From the NCBI RefSeq assembly GCF_003060825.1, contig NZ_CP028922.1, forward strand, positions 2,148,501-2,212,500: a stretch of 64,000 nt of DNA, written 5' to 3'. This DNA comes from Paenibacillus sp. CAA11. GTDB taxonomy: Bacteria; Bacillota; Bacilli; Paenibacillales; Paenibacillaceae. Under the pieces are notes generated by a model, which saw nothing but the letters and a program-made list of their open reading frames with translations, ran no database searches and was not told where the DNA came from. A program made the translations under genes and the position numbers. Below, piece by piece: positions 53,772 to 63,064 of the stretch; the first letter of the stretch is position 1; every line of letters starts with the position of its first letter.

Positions 53772-55671
53772 TAATGTTAGACGAAATAGCCGGGCTTACA
53801 TGGCTTATTTCCTTAGCAGTGCCTTTATGGTTATGATCTTCTTCTGCTTTGCCGTATTTGTAAATCACCCAGAAGTGGAGCAAATCCAGCTGGGCAAGCT
53901 CTCGCAGGCGGTTATGAAGATCGCTGAATATGTCATATTTGTGTTCGCAGTATTTTTTGTGCTGTATTCAATCAGTCAATTTTTGAAGAATCGGCGAAGA
54001 GAGTTTGGCCTTCTTTTAATTCTTGGGGCTAGGCCGGGCCAGATCAATCGGCTGATTTTTATTGAGAACATGTTGATTGGCATGGCTGCGATCGTATCCG
54101 GTGTGGCCAGCGGGCTGATTCTCTCGAAGATGTTCTTATTGTTTGGGACAAAGATGATGGAGGTACAGGAGCTGCCCTTTTATTGGCCGACCGGGGCCAT
54201 TAAGATAACGGTGATCTCATTTCTCGCTTTGTTTATTTGTATTTCGGTCTTTACCTTAAGCATGATTAAGAAGAGTCAAGCATTACAGCTGCTAAAAGGA
54301 GGCTCGGCTGCAGTTAAGAAGGAACCGAAGGTTTCTTGGGTTTGGTCCTTCCTCGGGGCTGTTCTGCTCGGAATTGGGTGGTACGCTCTTTATATGGGAC
54401 GTTTAACACCCGTTAAGCTGTTTATCGCAGCTGCAGCAGGGATCGCGGGGACTTACTTGTTCTATTCACAAATTTCTGTTCTGTTGATTGGGTGGATCAA
54501 GAAGCGGCGAACATGGGTGTGGAAGAAAGTAAATTTGTTATGGGTATCGGAAATGGCCTATAAGTTAAAGGACAATGCAAGAATGCTCTTTCTGGTGACG
54601 GTCGTCATTTCCATTGCCAGCATGAGCGCCGGGGTAGTCATAGCGATGGATGAGGATAACCGGGATAGTTATTTGGATGATCCCTTTGTTTTGAGGTATT
54701 ACAGCACTAATGAGTCCTTTGTTAAGGAAGATCTGGATCATATCAATCGACAGCTTGAGGCGGCCGGTGTTGTCTATAATCAGTTCAAGGTGGAGAGTAT
54801 CAACAAGAGCTCAAGTCACCGTTCTCTTAAATATTTGTCGGTTATGCCTTTGTCCATTTTTAATCAGATCGAGAATGCGATAGGCCTTAATTCAATCCCA
54901 TTGGATTCTAAGCATGGCCAAGCACTCCTTGTATATGATGCAGCGAAATCCTCTCCAGTGAATGTAGATAAGCCGATAGAAATCGTTCTGGAAGGCGGAA
55001 AGCAAGTTCAGATTCAGGGTTCAGTTGGCAGTAAGGCACTGCCTTACATGGGCTACATAAATACAAACCTTCTTATTGTAAGCGATGATTTATATAAACA
55101 GCTTCGCGCTCAGGAACAGAGGGCTGATACGGTCTATTTCTATGAAGTACCGGCTTGGAACAGTGGGTCTTTGCCTGATGAAGCGAGTCAAGAATATCGT
55201 CTGGGGGTAGATATAGGGAAATGGAATGAGGATCATGACCATGGAAATTTGTTATCCATCCGCAGCGACGGTTATATTAAATTAAAGCTCGGTACAGCTT
55301 TATTCCGATTTATAGGTATTTTTATCTCCTTGATATTTTCGTTTGCTTCTGCAAGCTTTCTATATTTCAAGCTCCATACGGAACTGTCGACAGATGCAGC
55401 CATGTATCGTGCCCTTTCTAAAATTGGACTCAGCACGGCAGAAATGAAGAAATCGACGAGCCTGCAGATTGGATTGCTGTTTTTTATTCCGATCATTGTC
55501 TCCACCATATTTAGTCTTGTTGTGTTGGCTCCGATTTTAAAGATGGTGTATATTAACTCTTACTACAAGCCTGTGCTTATGGCTGCGGCTGGGTTCTTGG
55601 CCTTGCAGATGGTCTATTATTTCATCGTCAGAGCCGGATACTTACGGCACTTAAAGAGAATCATGGTGTAA
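53746..55671 (+). CDS. bceB: BceB-like permease with large extracellular domain
   Basis: 641 residues with ten membrane helices of the BceB/FtsX type: one, then three (to about residue 170), pairs near 195-245 and 280-300, a long extracellular domain at about 305-515, and three at the end. The big outside domain binds the peptide or its target complex and signals through BceS. It overlaps bceA by 26 bases; GGGGAGGGAG precedes ATG 53746. Confidence 0.93.
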   Translation: MNFPRFAFNNVRRNSRAYMAYFLSSAFMVMIFFCFAVFVNHPEVEQIQLGKLSQAVMKIAEYVIFVFAVFFVLYSISQFLKNRRREFGLLLILGARPGQINRLIFIENMLIGMAAIVSGVASGLILSKMFLLFGTKMMEVQELPFYWPTGAIKITVISFLALFICISVFTLSMIKKSQALQLLKGGSAAVKKEPKVSWVWSFLGAVLLGIGWYALYMGRLTPVKLFIAAAAGIAGTYLFYSQISVLLIGWIKKRRTWVWKKVNLLWVSEMAYKLKDNARMLFLVTVVISIASMSAGVVIAMDEDNRDSYLDDPFVLRYYSTNESFVKEDLDHINRQLEAAGVVYNQFKVESINKSSSHRSLKYLSVMPLSIFNQIENAIGLNSIPLDSKHGQALLVYDAAKSSPVNVDKPIEIVLEGGKQVQIQGSVGSKALPYMGYINTNLLIVSDDLYKQLRAQEQRADTVYFYEVPAWNSGSLPDEASQEYRLGVDIGKWNEDHDHGNLLSIRSDGYIKLKLGTALFRFIGIFISLIFSFASASFLYFKLHTELSTDAAMYRALSKIGLSTAEMKKSTSLQIGLLFFIPIIVSTIFSLVVLAPILKMVYINSYYKPVLMAAAGFLALQMVYYFIVRAGYLRHLKRIMV

Positions 55672-55676
55672 TCAAA

Positions 55677-55723
55677 AAAGTGAAAGGACGGGGTCTAAGA
55701 ACCCCGCCCTTTCACTTTTTTTG
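55677..55723. terminator. Bidirectional terminator between bceB and the DHA2 pump
   Basis: A stem of about 19 pairs (AAAGTGAAAGG.CGGGGTT with its complement) flanked by A's and T's, serving both converging genes. Confidence 0.95.
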
Positions 55724-55737
55724 AAAAGAATATCATG

Positions 55738-57189
55738 TTATTGCTTAAGCCTTGACATCCATAGTCTCCAACCGGTCAAGAGTGCGGCCGCGAAGCAGAT
55801 CGAAGCCGATGCAAGGAACACAATGTGCATCCCGCTAAGGAATAAATCAGGGCGTCCTGGAATGAGGCCGGTTACGCGGTAGCCTGCCTTGCTGCTCATC
55901 ACGCCGAAGAGAGTCGTTGTGGCAACTGTGATGCCGACAACCATGCCGACATTTCGTACAAGCGAATTAATACTGCCGGCAATACCGAGCTGAGTGCGCG
56001 GAACTTTGGACATGACAAGCGAGTTATTAGGAGACTGGAACAATCCGCTGCCAAGACCGAGCATCGCGATCCAAACTCCTACTAGAATTACAGGACTGCC
56101 TTGGTGCAGCTGTGCGAGACCGATCTGGGCAATCACCATAACGACCAGTCCGGCAAAGGTTAGCAGCTCAGATCCTATCTTATCGGACAGCGCCCCGCTG
56201 ATAGGAGCTACAATCACCATGATGATAGGAAATAGCATGAGCAGCAGACCCGCATGGGAAGGTGACAAATTCAGAATGCTCTGAGCATAGAACGGCGCGA
56301 TAATATTGAAGCAGAAGTTGGCGACGAATACCAGGAAACCACAAAGAATACTTAAAGAGAACATAGGATTTTTAAATAAGGTCATTTGCAGCAGAGGCGC
56401 TTCTTTCCGGGATTCAATCCATAAGAAGCTGATCAGGATTAGGAACGCCGCAATTAGTGAACCAATAATGCGGATGTCGTCATAGCCTACCTGCTGTCCC
56501 AGAAGTAAGCCTGCGAACAGCGAGAGTATAAATAAGGTGAATAGTAGGCTGCCGGTCTTATCAATTCTCACTTCAAGCTTGGTAAGATCCTTAGGTAATA
56601 CCCTCCAGCCGATAAGGATGGCGATGATGCCAACCGGAACGTTGACCCAGAAGATATATTCCCATCCCAGCCCGGCGACAATAATTCCGCCCAAGCTTGG
56701 TCCGGCAATACTTCCAAGCGAGACGAACGTGCCGATTAAGCCCAGGGCCTTTCCGCGTTCCTTGGCGGGGAAAATATCCGTAACAATCCCCTGGTTATTG
56801 GCCATTGTCATTGAAGCGCCCAAGGCTTGAACCAAGCGGGAGATGATGAGCAGCGGTAGGCTTCCGCTAAAACCGCAGAGCAGGGAACCCGCGGTGAAGA
56901 TGATCATGCCGATCTTGAAGACTTTTATCTTGCCTACGATATCTCCCAGTTTGCCAAAGAAAAGGATCGCTGCACAGATCATCATTAAATAGCTGGTAAC
57001 AACCCACTCTGTTTGGGCGACAGGGAGATCTAGGTTCTTCGAAATTACAGGCAAGGCAATGTTGACAATACTGCCGTCCAAGGTAGACATAAATGTAAAG
57101 AGATTAAGGACGACCAAGATGAACCATCGCTTCTTTTGGATTGAAGGGTCATCCTGATATGTAGGTCGGGGGGCATTTAATTTGTTCAT
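55738..57189 (-). CDS. DHA2-family (14-helix) drug efflux MFS transporter
   Basis: 483 residues, 14 membrane helices, EmrB/QacA style. Motif A GKLGDIVGKIKVF near residue 78, the helix 1 pattern FMSTLDGSIVNIALPVI, and the antiporter motif C region GPSLGGIIV. It exports drugs using the proton gradient. ATG 57189 is chosen over TTG 57192 because AGAGGTG then lies seven bases upstream. Divergent from a MarR gene with paired operator-like palindromes between, hence probably induced when the MarR protein binds a drug. Confidence 0.94.
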   Translation of the reverse strand: MNKLNAPRPTYQDDPSIQKKRWFILVVLNLFTFMSTLDGSIVNIALPVISKNLDLPVAQTEWVVTSYLMMICAAILFFGKLGDIVGKIKVFKIGMIIFTAGSLLCGFSGSLPLLIISRLVQALGASMTMANNQGIVTDIFPAKERGKALGLIGTFVSLGSIAGPSLGGIIVAGLGWEYIFWVNVPVGIIAILIGWRVLPKDLTKLEVRIDKTGSLLFTLFILSLFAGLLLGQQVGYDDIRIIGSLIAAFLILISFLWIESRKEAPLLQMTLFKNPMFSLSILCGFLVFVANFCFNIIAPFYAQSILNLSPSHAGLLLMLFPIIMVIVAPISGALSDKIGSELLTFAGLVVMVIAQIGLAQLHQGSPVILVGVWIAMLGLGSGLFQSPNNSLVMSKVPRTQLGIAGSINSLVRNVGMVVGITVATTTLFGVMSSKAGYRVTGLIPGRPDLFLSGMHIVFLASASICFAAALLTGWRLWMSRLKQ

Positions 57190-57213
57190 CAAGCAGCACC
57201 TCTAATCCATATT

Positions 57214-57274
57214 GTTGCGGACGCAACTTTTTTTCACGATAATCAGTGTAGTCCTTTTTAGTTGCGAATGCAAC
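57214..57274. promoter_or_regulatory. Twin palindromes, likely MarR operators
   Basis: GTTGCG-GA-CGCAAC at 57214-57227 (perfect) and TAGTTGC-GAAT-GCAACTA at 57259-57276 (perfect). Their centres are about 47 bases apart in the divergent gap. The first lies in the leader of the efflux gene, the second farther toward the MarR gene. Confidence 0.75.
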
Positions 57275-57328
57275 TAACTTATTGTAAAATCGTTTTAGTT
57301 TTTATATTTACAAAAAAAGGGTGTCATC

Positions 57329-57757
57329 ATGAAGAAGAATACTGTAGGTAAATTAATTTCCTATATTCATCGAATGCATCAAAGAGAGCTGGCCAGCACG
57401 CTGAAATTATATGGGCTTGGCGGTGGTGGGCATCACAGTTATCTCAAGACGATTATACAGGCACCTGGGCTCAATCAGGATCAGCTTACCCATGAGGTGA
57501 ATTTCGATAAGGCGACCACAGCGCGCTGCGTTAAACAATTAGAGGAAGCCGGATATGTCCTGCGTGTCGTGGATGAGTTGGATCGGCGGTCTTATCGGGT
57601 GTATCCCACAGAGAAGGCTATCGAATTTGCGCCTGTGCTTTCAGATATTCTTCATCAATATAATGTGGAATTAACAGCATGTTTATCTCCTGCAGAGAAA
57701 GATCAGTTAACTGATCTTCTTCAGAAAATCTACGATCATAAACAAATTAACAACTAG
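57329..57757 (+). CDS. MarR-family transcriptional regulator
   Basis: 142 residues. Winged helix with DQLTHEVNFDKATTARCVKQLEEAGYVLR (recognition region, in outline) and a wing DELDRRSYRVYPT, flanked by dimer helices. It probably represses itself and the divergent efflux pump through the twin palindromes. ATG 57329 has AAAAAAGGGTGTC upstream. No terminator is obvious before the CBS gene 83 bases on. Confidence 0.93.
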   Translation: MKKNTVGKLISYIHRMHQRELASTLKLYGLGGGGHHSYLKTIIQAPGLNQDQLTHEVNFDKATTARCVKQLEEAGYVLRVVDELDRRSYRVYPTEKAIEFAPVLSDILHQYNVELTACLSPAEKDQLTDLLQKIYDHKQINN

Positions 57758-57839
57758 CTTTGCTTTTCAGTCCGAGCGGGATAAAATGGAATTGTAGTCA
57801 GAATCGTATTTTGATCCTTAAGTGGACGCAGGAGGGGTT

Positions 57840-58304
57840 ATGATGAAGGTCAAAGATTTTATGATTCAGCAGGTGCATAAGGTTCAGCAGGACCAGACGC
57901 TGAAGGATGTGCTTCGTCTCTTTATCCATCATCGGATCAGCGGGGTACCCGTAACGGATGCAAACAACAAGCTTGTTGGAATGATCAGTGACGGTGATGT
58001 GCTGCGTTATATCAACCCCCAGAAGCAGACAGTGTATGACGTATTCTCTTACGTGATTGTTACTGAACAAGAAGAATTGGTGGAAGCGTTATCAAACAGA
58101 ATTAATACCTCTGCGAAAAAAATTATGAAGACCAAAATTCATTCCGTAAGTCCGGAGGATGAGCTGGAAAAGGCGCTGCAAATTTTAGCGAAGCACCATT
58201 TTAAGAAGCTTCCGGTTGTTAACGAACATAAGCAGGTCGTCGGGGTGATCAGCAGAGGAGATCTGCTGAAGCAAATGGCCACCAAGATTATTAATCTTGA
58301 TTAG
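57840..58304 (+). CDS. Tandem CBS-domain protein
   Basis: 154 residues made of two CBS domains (about 1-60 and 95-150), each with the GVPV/KLPVVN and GMISDGD/GVISRGD pattern that binds adenine nucleotides. No catalytic domain, so a regulatory adaptor. A few bacilli homologues are linked to acetoin or energy state; nothing more can be said here. ATG 57840 follows AGGAGGGG; GTG 57822 is not favoured. Confidence 0.92.
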   Translation: MMKVKDFMIQQVHKVQQDQTLKDVLRLFIHHRISGVPVTDANNKLVGMISDGDVLRYINPQKQTVYDVFSYVIVTEQEELVEALSNRINTSAKKIMKTKIHSVSPEDELEKALQILAKHHFKKLPVVNEHKQVVGVISRGDLLKQMATKIINLD

Positions 58305-58320
58305 ACTCTATCCTTAGATG

Positions 58321-58370
58321 ATCATCGGCAAGAGACCCGGAGTTACCGGCTTTTGCCGATGATTTATTTT
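58321..58370 (+). terminator. Terminator of the CBS gene
   Basis: ATCATCGGCAA pairs with TTGCCGATGAT, with a second inner stem, then TTATTTTAT. Confidence 0.85.
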
Positions 58371-58415
58371 ATGGTTATATATAATTAATGAAGAATAAGT
58401 TGGGAGGATGACTTG

Positions 58416-60182
58416 GTGAAGAAAATTATAAACAATCCTGAACATATCGTGGCGGAAATGTGCAACGGCATGGTAATGGCGCACCCTGAGCTTGAATTTT
58501 TGAGAAAATATAAGATCATTAAGAAGCGCAGCATCCAGGAGAACAAGGTTAGTGTCATTAGCGGTGGTGGCAGCGGCCATGAACCGGCTCATGCCGGATT
58601 TGTCGGGAAGGGGATGCTGGATGCAGCCATTTGCGGAGATGTCTTCGCCTCGCCTTCACAAATTCAAGTCTATCAAGGGATTAAAGCGGCCGCAGGCAAG
58701 AAGGGCACTCTATTAATTATTAAGAATTATAGCGGCGATATGATGAACTTCAAAAATGCGGCTTACTTAGCCGGTGAGGACGGACTTGCCGTTGATTATG
58801 TTAAAGTAGAAGACGATATTGCTGTTACGGACAGCCTGTATACCGTAGGAAGAAGAGGCGTAGCTGGAACGGTTTTGGTACATAAAATTGCTGGTGCCGC
58901 AGCAGAAGAGGGCCGGAGTCTACAGCAGGTTAAGGCGGCTGCTGAGAAGGCTGCGGCGAATGTTCGCAGCATTGGCTTCGCGCTTACCTCTTGCACCGTT
59001 CCAGCCAAAGGAACACCTACCTTTGAACTGGCTGAGGATGAGATGGAGTACGGGGTGGGGATTCATGGAGAACCAGGTATACAGCGTGAAGGCATCGCCT
59101 CTGCGGACAGTTTGGCAGTACGAATGGTTGAGGCGCTTTTACAAGATCTTCAGATCGGGAACGAGTCAGAGGAGATTGCTGTTCTAGTGAATGGTTTTGG
59201 AGCTACTCCTCTCCAGGAGCTTTATATCCTCAACAACTCTGTTGCAAGAGAATTGTCTAGGAAGCAGGTCAAGGTATGCCGGACGTTTGTCGGGAATTAT
59301 ATGACCAGCATTGATATGGCAGGGGCATCCTTAACGATTATGAAGCTGGATGAGGAACTTAAAAGTTTGTTATCCAAGGAATGTGATACGCCGGCCTTCA
59401 AGGTATCCGGTCCGGTAGAAGCGGTTCACTATTCAGACAGAGCAGGGGACGATGAGGAAGACTCGGTTCCGGTTTCTTATGAAGTTCAAACTGCGATCGA
59501 GCATTCCAGAATAGAAGCTGATCGAATTACGCTAGATAACCTGATCTACCTGGTCGACATGATGAGTGAGGTCATCATCAAGAATGAGGTTCCTTTCTGT
59601 GAGCTTGACTCGCAGGCGGGCGACGGGGATTTTGGAATGAGTGTAGCGAAGGGATTTCGTCAATTGAAACGGGAGTGGAGTGAGATTTTAGCTGCACATA
59701 CGCAGAGCATTGGCAGTTTTCTCAGCGCGTGCTCAATGGTAATTATGGAGCACTGCGGAGGTGCTTCTGGACCCATCTGGGGATCGGCATTTCGGGCAGC
59801 GGGTAAGGCAGCGGGTGAGCGAACGGCACTTGATGTCGCCGAATTTGCTGACCTGCTGCAGGCGGCTGTAACAGGCATTCAGTCCACTGGCGAGAGGTCC
59901 TTTGGACGCGGAGCTGTAGTTGGCGATAAGACTTTGGTTGATGCGCTTGTGCCTTGTGCGGATGCCTGGAGCGAAAGCGTCAGAACAGGTCTGGACATGA
60001 AGAGTGCGTTGGTCAGAGGAGCAGAAGCTGCGGTTCAAGGAGCTAAGAAAACCGAAGAAATCGTTGCCCGGATGGGGCGCGCAGGAACCGTTGGAGAGAG
60101 AAGTCTCGGAGTTCCCGATGCTGGAGCTTATGCCCTAGGAGTTATTTTTACAGAGCTGGCAAGTAGCGTGAGCCTGAAATAG
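58416..60182 (+). CDS. dhaK: Dihydroxyacetone kinase, DhaK-DhaL fusion
   Basis: Phosphorylates dihydroxyacetone to DHAP. 588 residues: DhaK (about 1-325; SGGGSGHEPAHAGFVG near 50, and the His that binds the substrate in GVGIHGEPG) fused to DhaL (about 370-585; DGDFGMSVAKG and CGGASGPIWG hold Mg-ATP). No DhaM is encoded, so it should use ATP rather than PEP. GTG 58416 is chosen, with GGGAGG eight bases upstream; TTG 58413 is the alternative. Alone in its transcription unit. Confidence 0.93.
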   Translation: MKKIINNPEHIVAEMCNGMVMAHPELEFLRKYKIIKKRSIQENKVSVISGGGSGHEPAHAGFVGKGMLDAAICGDVFASPSQIQVYQGIKAAAGKKGTLLIIKNYSGDMMNFKNAAYLAGEDGLAVDYVKVEDDIAVTDSLYTVGRRGVAGTVLVHKIAGAAAEEGRSLQQVKAAAEKAAANVRSIGFALTSCTVPAKGTPTFELAEDEMEYGVGIHGEPGIQREGIASADSLAVRMVEALLQDLQIGNESEEIAVLVNGFGATPLQELYILNNSVARELSRKQVKVCRTFVGNYMTSIDMAGASLTIMKLDEELKSLLSKECDTPAFKVSGPVEAVHYSDRAGDDEEDSVPVSYEVQTAIEHSRIEADRITLDNLIYLVDMMSEVIIKNEVPFCELDSQAGDGDFGMSVAKGFRQLKREWSEILAAHTQSIGSFLSACSMVIMEHCGGASGPIWGSAFRAAGKAAGERTALDVAEFADLLQAAVTGIQSTGERSFGRGAVVGDKTLVDALVPCADAWSESVRTGLDMKSALVRGAEAAVQGAKKTEEIVARMGRAGTVGERSLGVPDAGAYALGVIFTELASSVSLK

Positions 60183-60256
60183 CTGATCTTTTATAAGTAA
60201 AGTCTAATTAACAGGCTATACGTGAGCAGGCAGTGGTTACCAGATAATTCGATGCG

Positions 60257-60287
60257 GCACGATCCGCTAGTTGACGAACGATCGTGC
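60257..60287 (+). terminator. Hairpin after dhaK, possible terminator
   Basis: GCACGATC pairs perfectly with GATCGTGC across a 15-base loop. There is no real T-run, so termination is uncertain. Confidence 0.4.
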
Positions 60288-60336
60288 TTGAAATTAAGCT
60301 TGTTTTGAAATGAAGTTAATTAAGGGAGATTTATTT

Positions 60337-61185
60337 ATGCTTGATCAACGAAATGATATTGACTATGCCTCAACACTTCGCGCGGATTGCGAGAATTGCT
60401 TCGGATTGTGCTGTGTTGCGCTGCCCTATGCAGCGTCATCGGACTTCGCTAGGACGAAGGGAGCTGGTGAACCTTGTTCACATCTTCAGGGTAATTTCCG
60501 CTGCGGCGTTCATAATGAATTGAGACAGCTCGGTTTCCGGGGCTGTACAGTCTATGATTGCTTTGGTGCGGGGCAGCAGGTTTCTCAGCATACATATAAA
60601 GCGCAGAGCTGGAGAGAAGTGCCCGAAGTTTCAGCAGAAATGTTTGAAGTCTTTCCTGTAATGCGCCATTTGTATGAGCTGCTGTGGTATTTGAACGATG
60701 CTCTGGCTAGAACAACTTCACCTGCTCTGGAGGTTCAGCTGCGCCAAGCTCTTGAAGAGACAGTTCGGCTAACAGAGCTGAGCGCGGCAGAATTGCTGGA
60801 ACTGAACTTCGCAGTCCACCGGGCTGAAGTCAATCAGTTGCTCTTGGAGACAAGCGAGCTTGTACGCAGTGAGACCAAGAAGCAAATCAAAAACGCGCAA
60901 AACCGCCGGGAATTCAAGCGGGGAGCAGATTTAATCGGAGCAAAGCTTAAGGGAGCTGATCTGCGCTGTGTGAACCTTCGGGGTGCATACTTGATCGCCG
61001 CGGATCTACGGGATGCCGATCTTCGGTGGGCTGATCTCATCGGTGCAGATATGCGGGATACCGACCTAAGGGGTGCCGATCTTTCAGAAAGCCTGTTTCT
61101 GACTCAATTCCAGATTAATGCAGCCAAGGGAGATGCTAAGACTAAGCTTCCCATCACGCTTACGCATCCGCCTCACTGGTCTTAG
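60337..61185 (+). CDS. Pentapeptide-repeat protein with N-terminal Cys cluster
   Basis: 282 residues. The first 70 or so residues hold eight Cys (CENCFGLCC, later PCSH, RCGVH, GCTVYDCFG), which suggests a zinc or iron-sulfur site. A helical middle follows, then about ten pentapeptide repeats of the A(D/N)LxG type at about 205-265 (GADLRCVNLRGAYLIAADLR in part), which build a right-handed beta-helix that can mimic DNA. ATG 60337 has AAGGGAG upstream; ATG 60310 has none. The role is unknown; some relatives protect gyrase. Confidence 0.9.
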   Translation: MLDQRNDIDYASTLRADCENCFGLCCVALPYAASSDFARTKGAGEPCSHLQGNFRCGVHNELRQLGFRGCTVYDCFGAGQQVSQHTYKAQSWREVPEVSAEMFEVFPVMRHLYELLWYLNDALARTTSPALEVQLRQALEETVRLTELSAAELLELNFAVHRAEVNQLLLETSELVRSETKKQIKNAQNRREFKRGADLIGAKLKGADLRCVNLRGAYLIAADLRDADLRWADLIGADMRDTDLRGADLSESLFLTQFQINAAKGDAKTKLPITLTHPPHWS

Positions 61186-61375
61186 AGCTATAGTAAATTA
61201 AAAGTACGAAGTTTAGTAGAGTTATCCATTGGATCTCTTCCATTTTTTGTCTATTGCCTGCGAGGGTTATGGGTGGGAATGGAAGGGATGTTTTTTATAT
61301 CCAGGACATATGTCCTTCCCGAGAAGGTATGAAATAGCATTTAATAGGATCAGACCTTGAATGGGAGAGAGAGAA

Positions 61376-61801
61376 ATGAGAGGAATTATTTTAGCATTGC
61401 TTGGTGGAGCTTGTATAACCCTTCAGGGCGTCGCCAACTCCAGAATCAGCCAGGATATCGGAACTTGGCAGGCAGCCACTATCACCCAACTTACCGGTTT
61501 TGTGTTAGCACTGGGGATCTTGTTCTTCGTCAGGGACGGGAAGAAGCGGGGGTTTAGGAAGGTGAAGCCGCTTTATCTAATTGGAGGGGCTTTTGGTGCC
61601 GTAGTGATCTTTAGCGAAGTGACGGCCATTCAAACCATAGGAGTGACCTTCACCATATCAGCGCTTCTTATTGCGCAATTGCTCCTGACTTTTTTGGTAG
61701 ATATCAACGGATGGTTTGGTGTTAAAAAACAGCAGATGCGGTTACCCCAATTTGTCGGGATCGGCATGATGATTGCTGGCGTTATTATTTTAAAATTATA
61801 A
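61376..61801 (+). CDS. DUF606/YdcZ-type DMT transporter (first of a pair)
   Basis: 141 residues, five hydrophobic helices, start GIILALLGGACITLQGVANSRI and end GIGMMIAGVIILKL. These features match the DUF606 family of the drug/metabolite transporter superfamily. It is half the size of a normal DMT, so it may work as a dimer with the similar protein at 62530. ATG 61376 follows GGGAGAGAG. It is followed after 18 bases by the Crp/Fnr gene. Confidence 0.88.
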   Translation: MRGIILALLGGACITLQGVANSRISQDIGTWQAATITQLTGFVLALGILFFVRDGKKRGFRKVKPLYLIGGAFGAVVIFSEVTAIQTIGVTFTISALLIAQLLLTFLVDINGWFGVKKQQMRLPQFVGIGMMIAGVIILKL

Positions 61802-61819
61802 TAAAGGCGGATTTGAGCG

Positions 61820-62518
61820 ATGAAAGAAATTCAAGATATACGGCAGCTTAGAACCTATCTTAAAGCTCATCAAATCGAATCCGTATTTAGTGAGCAGTTA
61901 ATTCCGCATCTGTCGCTGTACAGCTATGATATTGGTGAGTCCGTCTGCACCCAGGGTGAAGCGGCGGACACATTGTATGTGCTTGTCAAGGGTAAGCTGA
62001 AGATTTATACGACCTCACCGGAGGGTAAGACGCTGATTGTGTCATTTAAGACACCGCTTGAGGTGATTGGTGATATTGAATACATTAAGGGGATCGAGAT
62101 CATCAACACTGTTGAGGTGGTTTCTCCCGCCCACATGATTGCTGTGCCCTATCGTTGTCTGAATAAATATGGACAGAATCATGCGCCATTGCTGAAGTTT
62201 CTGCTGGATGTTTTAGCCCAGAAATTTTATGTGAAGTCCAGCTTCTTAAGCTTTAATCTGATGTATCCTGTTGAGGTACGCCTTGCGAGTTACCTACTGT
62301 CTATATGTTTTGATGAAACGGATTCAGCTTTTGTAGGGAAGCTAAGCACCGGGCTACTAGTGGATGTTGCCAACTTGATCGGTACAAGTTACAGGCATTT
62401 AAACCGGGTAATCCTGAAGCTAAGTCAGGAAGGGCTGATAGAGCGAAGCAAGGGAGCGATTGTAGTGAAGGATAAAGAGGGATTAAGGGCGCTAGCTGAA
62501 CGGAATATTTATGAATAG
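61820..62518 (+). CDS. Crp/Fnr-family regulator (YeiL-like)
   Basis: 232 residues: a cyclic-nucleotide-binding-type sensor domain (about 30-145, GESVCTQGEAADTLYVLVKGKLKIY in outline), a dimer helix and a C-terminal helix-turn-helix (DVANLIGTSYRHLNRVILKL). No Fnr-type Cys set at the N-terminus, so the ligand is unknown. It sits between two DUF606 genes with tight spacing, suggesting it controls this operon. AAAGGCGG precedes ATG 61820. Confidence 0.92.
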   Translation: MKEIQDIRQLRTYLKAHQIESVFSEQLIPHLSLYSYDIGESVCTQGEAADTLYVLVKGKLKIYTTSPEGKTLIVSFKTPLEVIGDIEYIKGIEIINTVEVVSPAHMIAVPYRCLNKYGQNHAPLLKFLLDVLAQKFYVKSSFLSFNLMYPVEVRLASYLLSICFDETDSAFVGKLSTGLLVDVANLIGTSYRHLNRVILKLSQEGLIERSKGAIVVKDKEGLRALAERNIYE

Positions 62519-62529
62519 AGGGAATGAAC

Positions 62530-63003
62530 ATGATTGCAGGACTTTTACTTGCAGTGCTGGCTGGCTCACTAGTTAGTCTGCAAAATATCTTTAATAGCAA
62601 AGTGAATGAACATACAGGGTCTTGGACGACGACCGCCTTAGTACTGGGTATGGGCTTTGTTGCCTCTTTAACCTTCAGTCTGATCGTTGAGGGCAGAGCG
62701 ACGTTTCGTCTGCAACATATGCAGCCATGGTACTGGATCAGCGGAATGATCGGTGTAGGCGTGGTCATCTGTCTAGTGCAAGGGGTTAAGCTTCTGGGTC
62801 CTACTTATGCGATATCGCTCGTTATGACCTCCCAGCTTGGATTTGCTCTGCTGTGGGATTCTATGGGCTGGTTAGGCCTCGATAAAGTTCCCTTTACGTT
62901 AAATCAGCTGCTAGGGGTATTGGTTATTATTGGAGGGATTATCGTGTTTAAGCTGGGCGAGCAGCGAAAGAAAGAAGCTCATCCCGTTCGTTCAGAAGGC
63001 TAG
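62530..63003 (+). CDS. DUF606/YdcZ-type DMT transporter (second of a pair)
   Basis: 157 residues, five helices, similar in layout to the protein at 61376 (start AGLLLAVLAGSLVSLQNIFNSKV, end GVLVIIGGIIVFKLGE). A small hydrophilic tail follows. ATG 62530 has AGAGGG seven bases upstream; ATG 62524 is too near that site. It ends the three-gene unit. Confidence 0.88.
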   Translation: MIAGLLLAVLAGSLVSLQNIFNSKVNEHTGSWTTTALVLGMGFVASLTFSLIVEGRATFRLQHMQPWYWISGMIGVGVVICLVQGVKLLGPTYAISLVMTSQLGFALLWDSMGWLGLDKVPFTLNQLLGVLVIIGGIIVFKLGEQRKKEAHPVRSEG

Positions 63004-63064
63004 TATTTTAACTTGTTATTTCGATGAAATTGAAAAGATCAATCTCATATTTGGAGGGCTTCAC

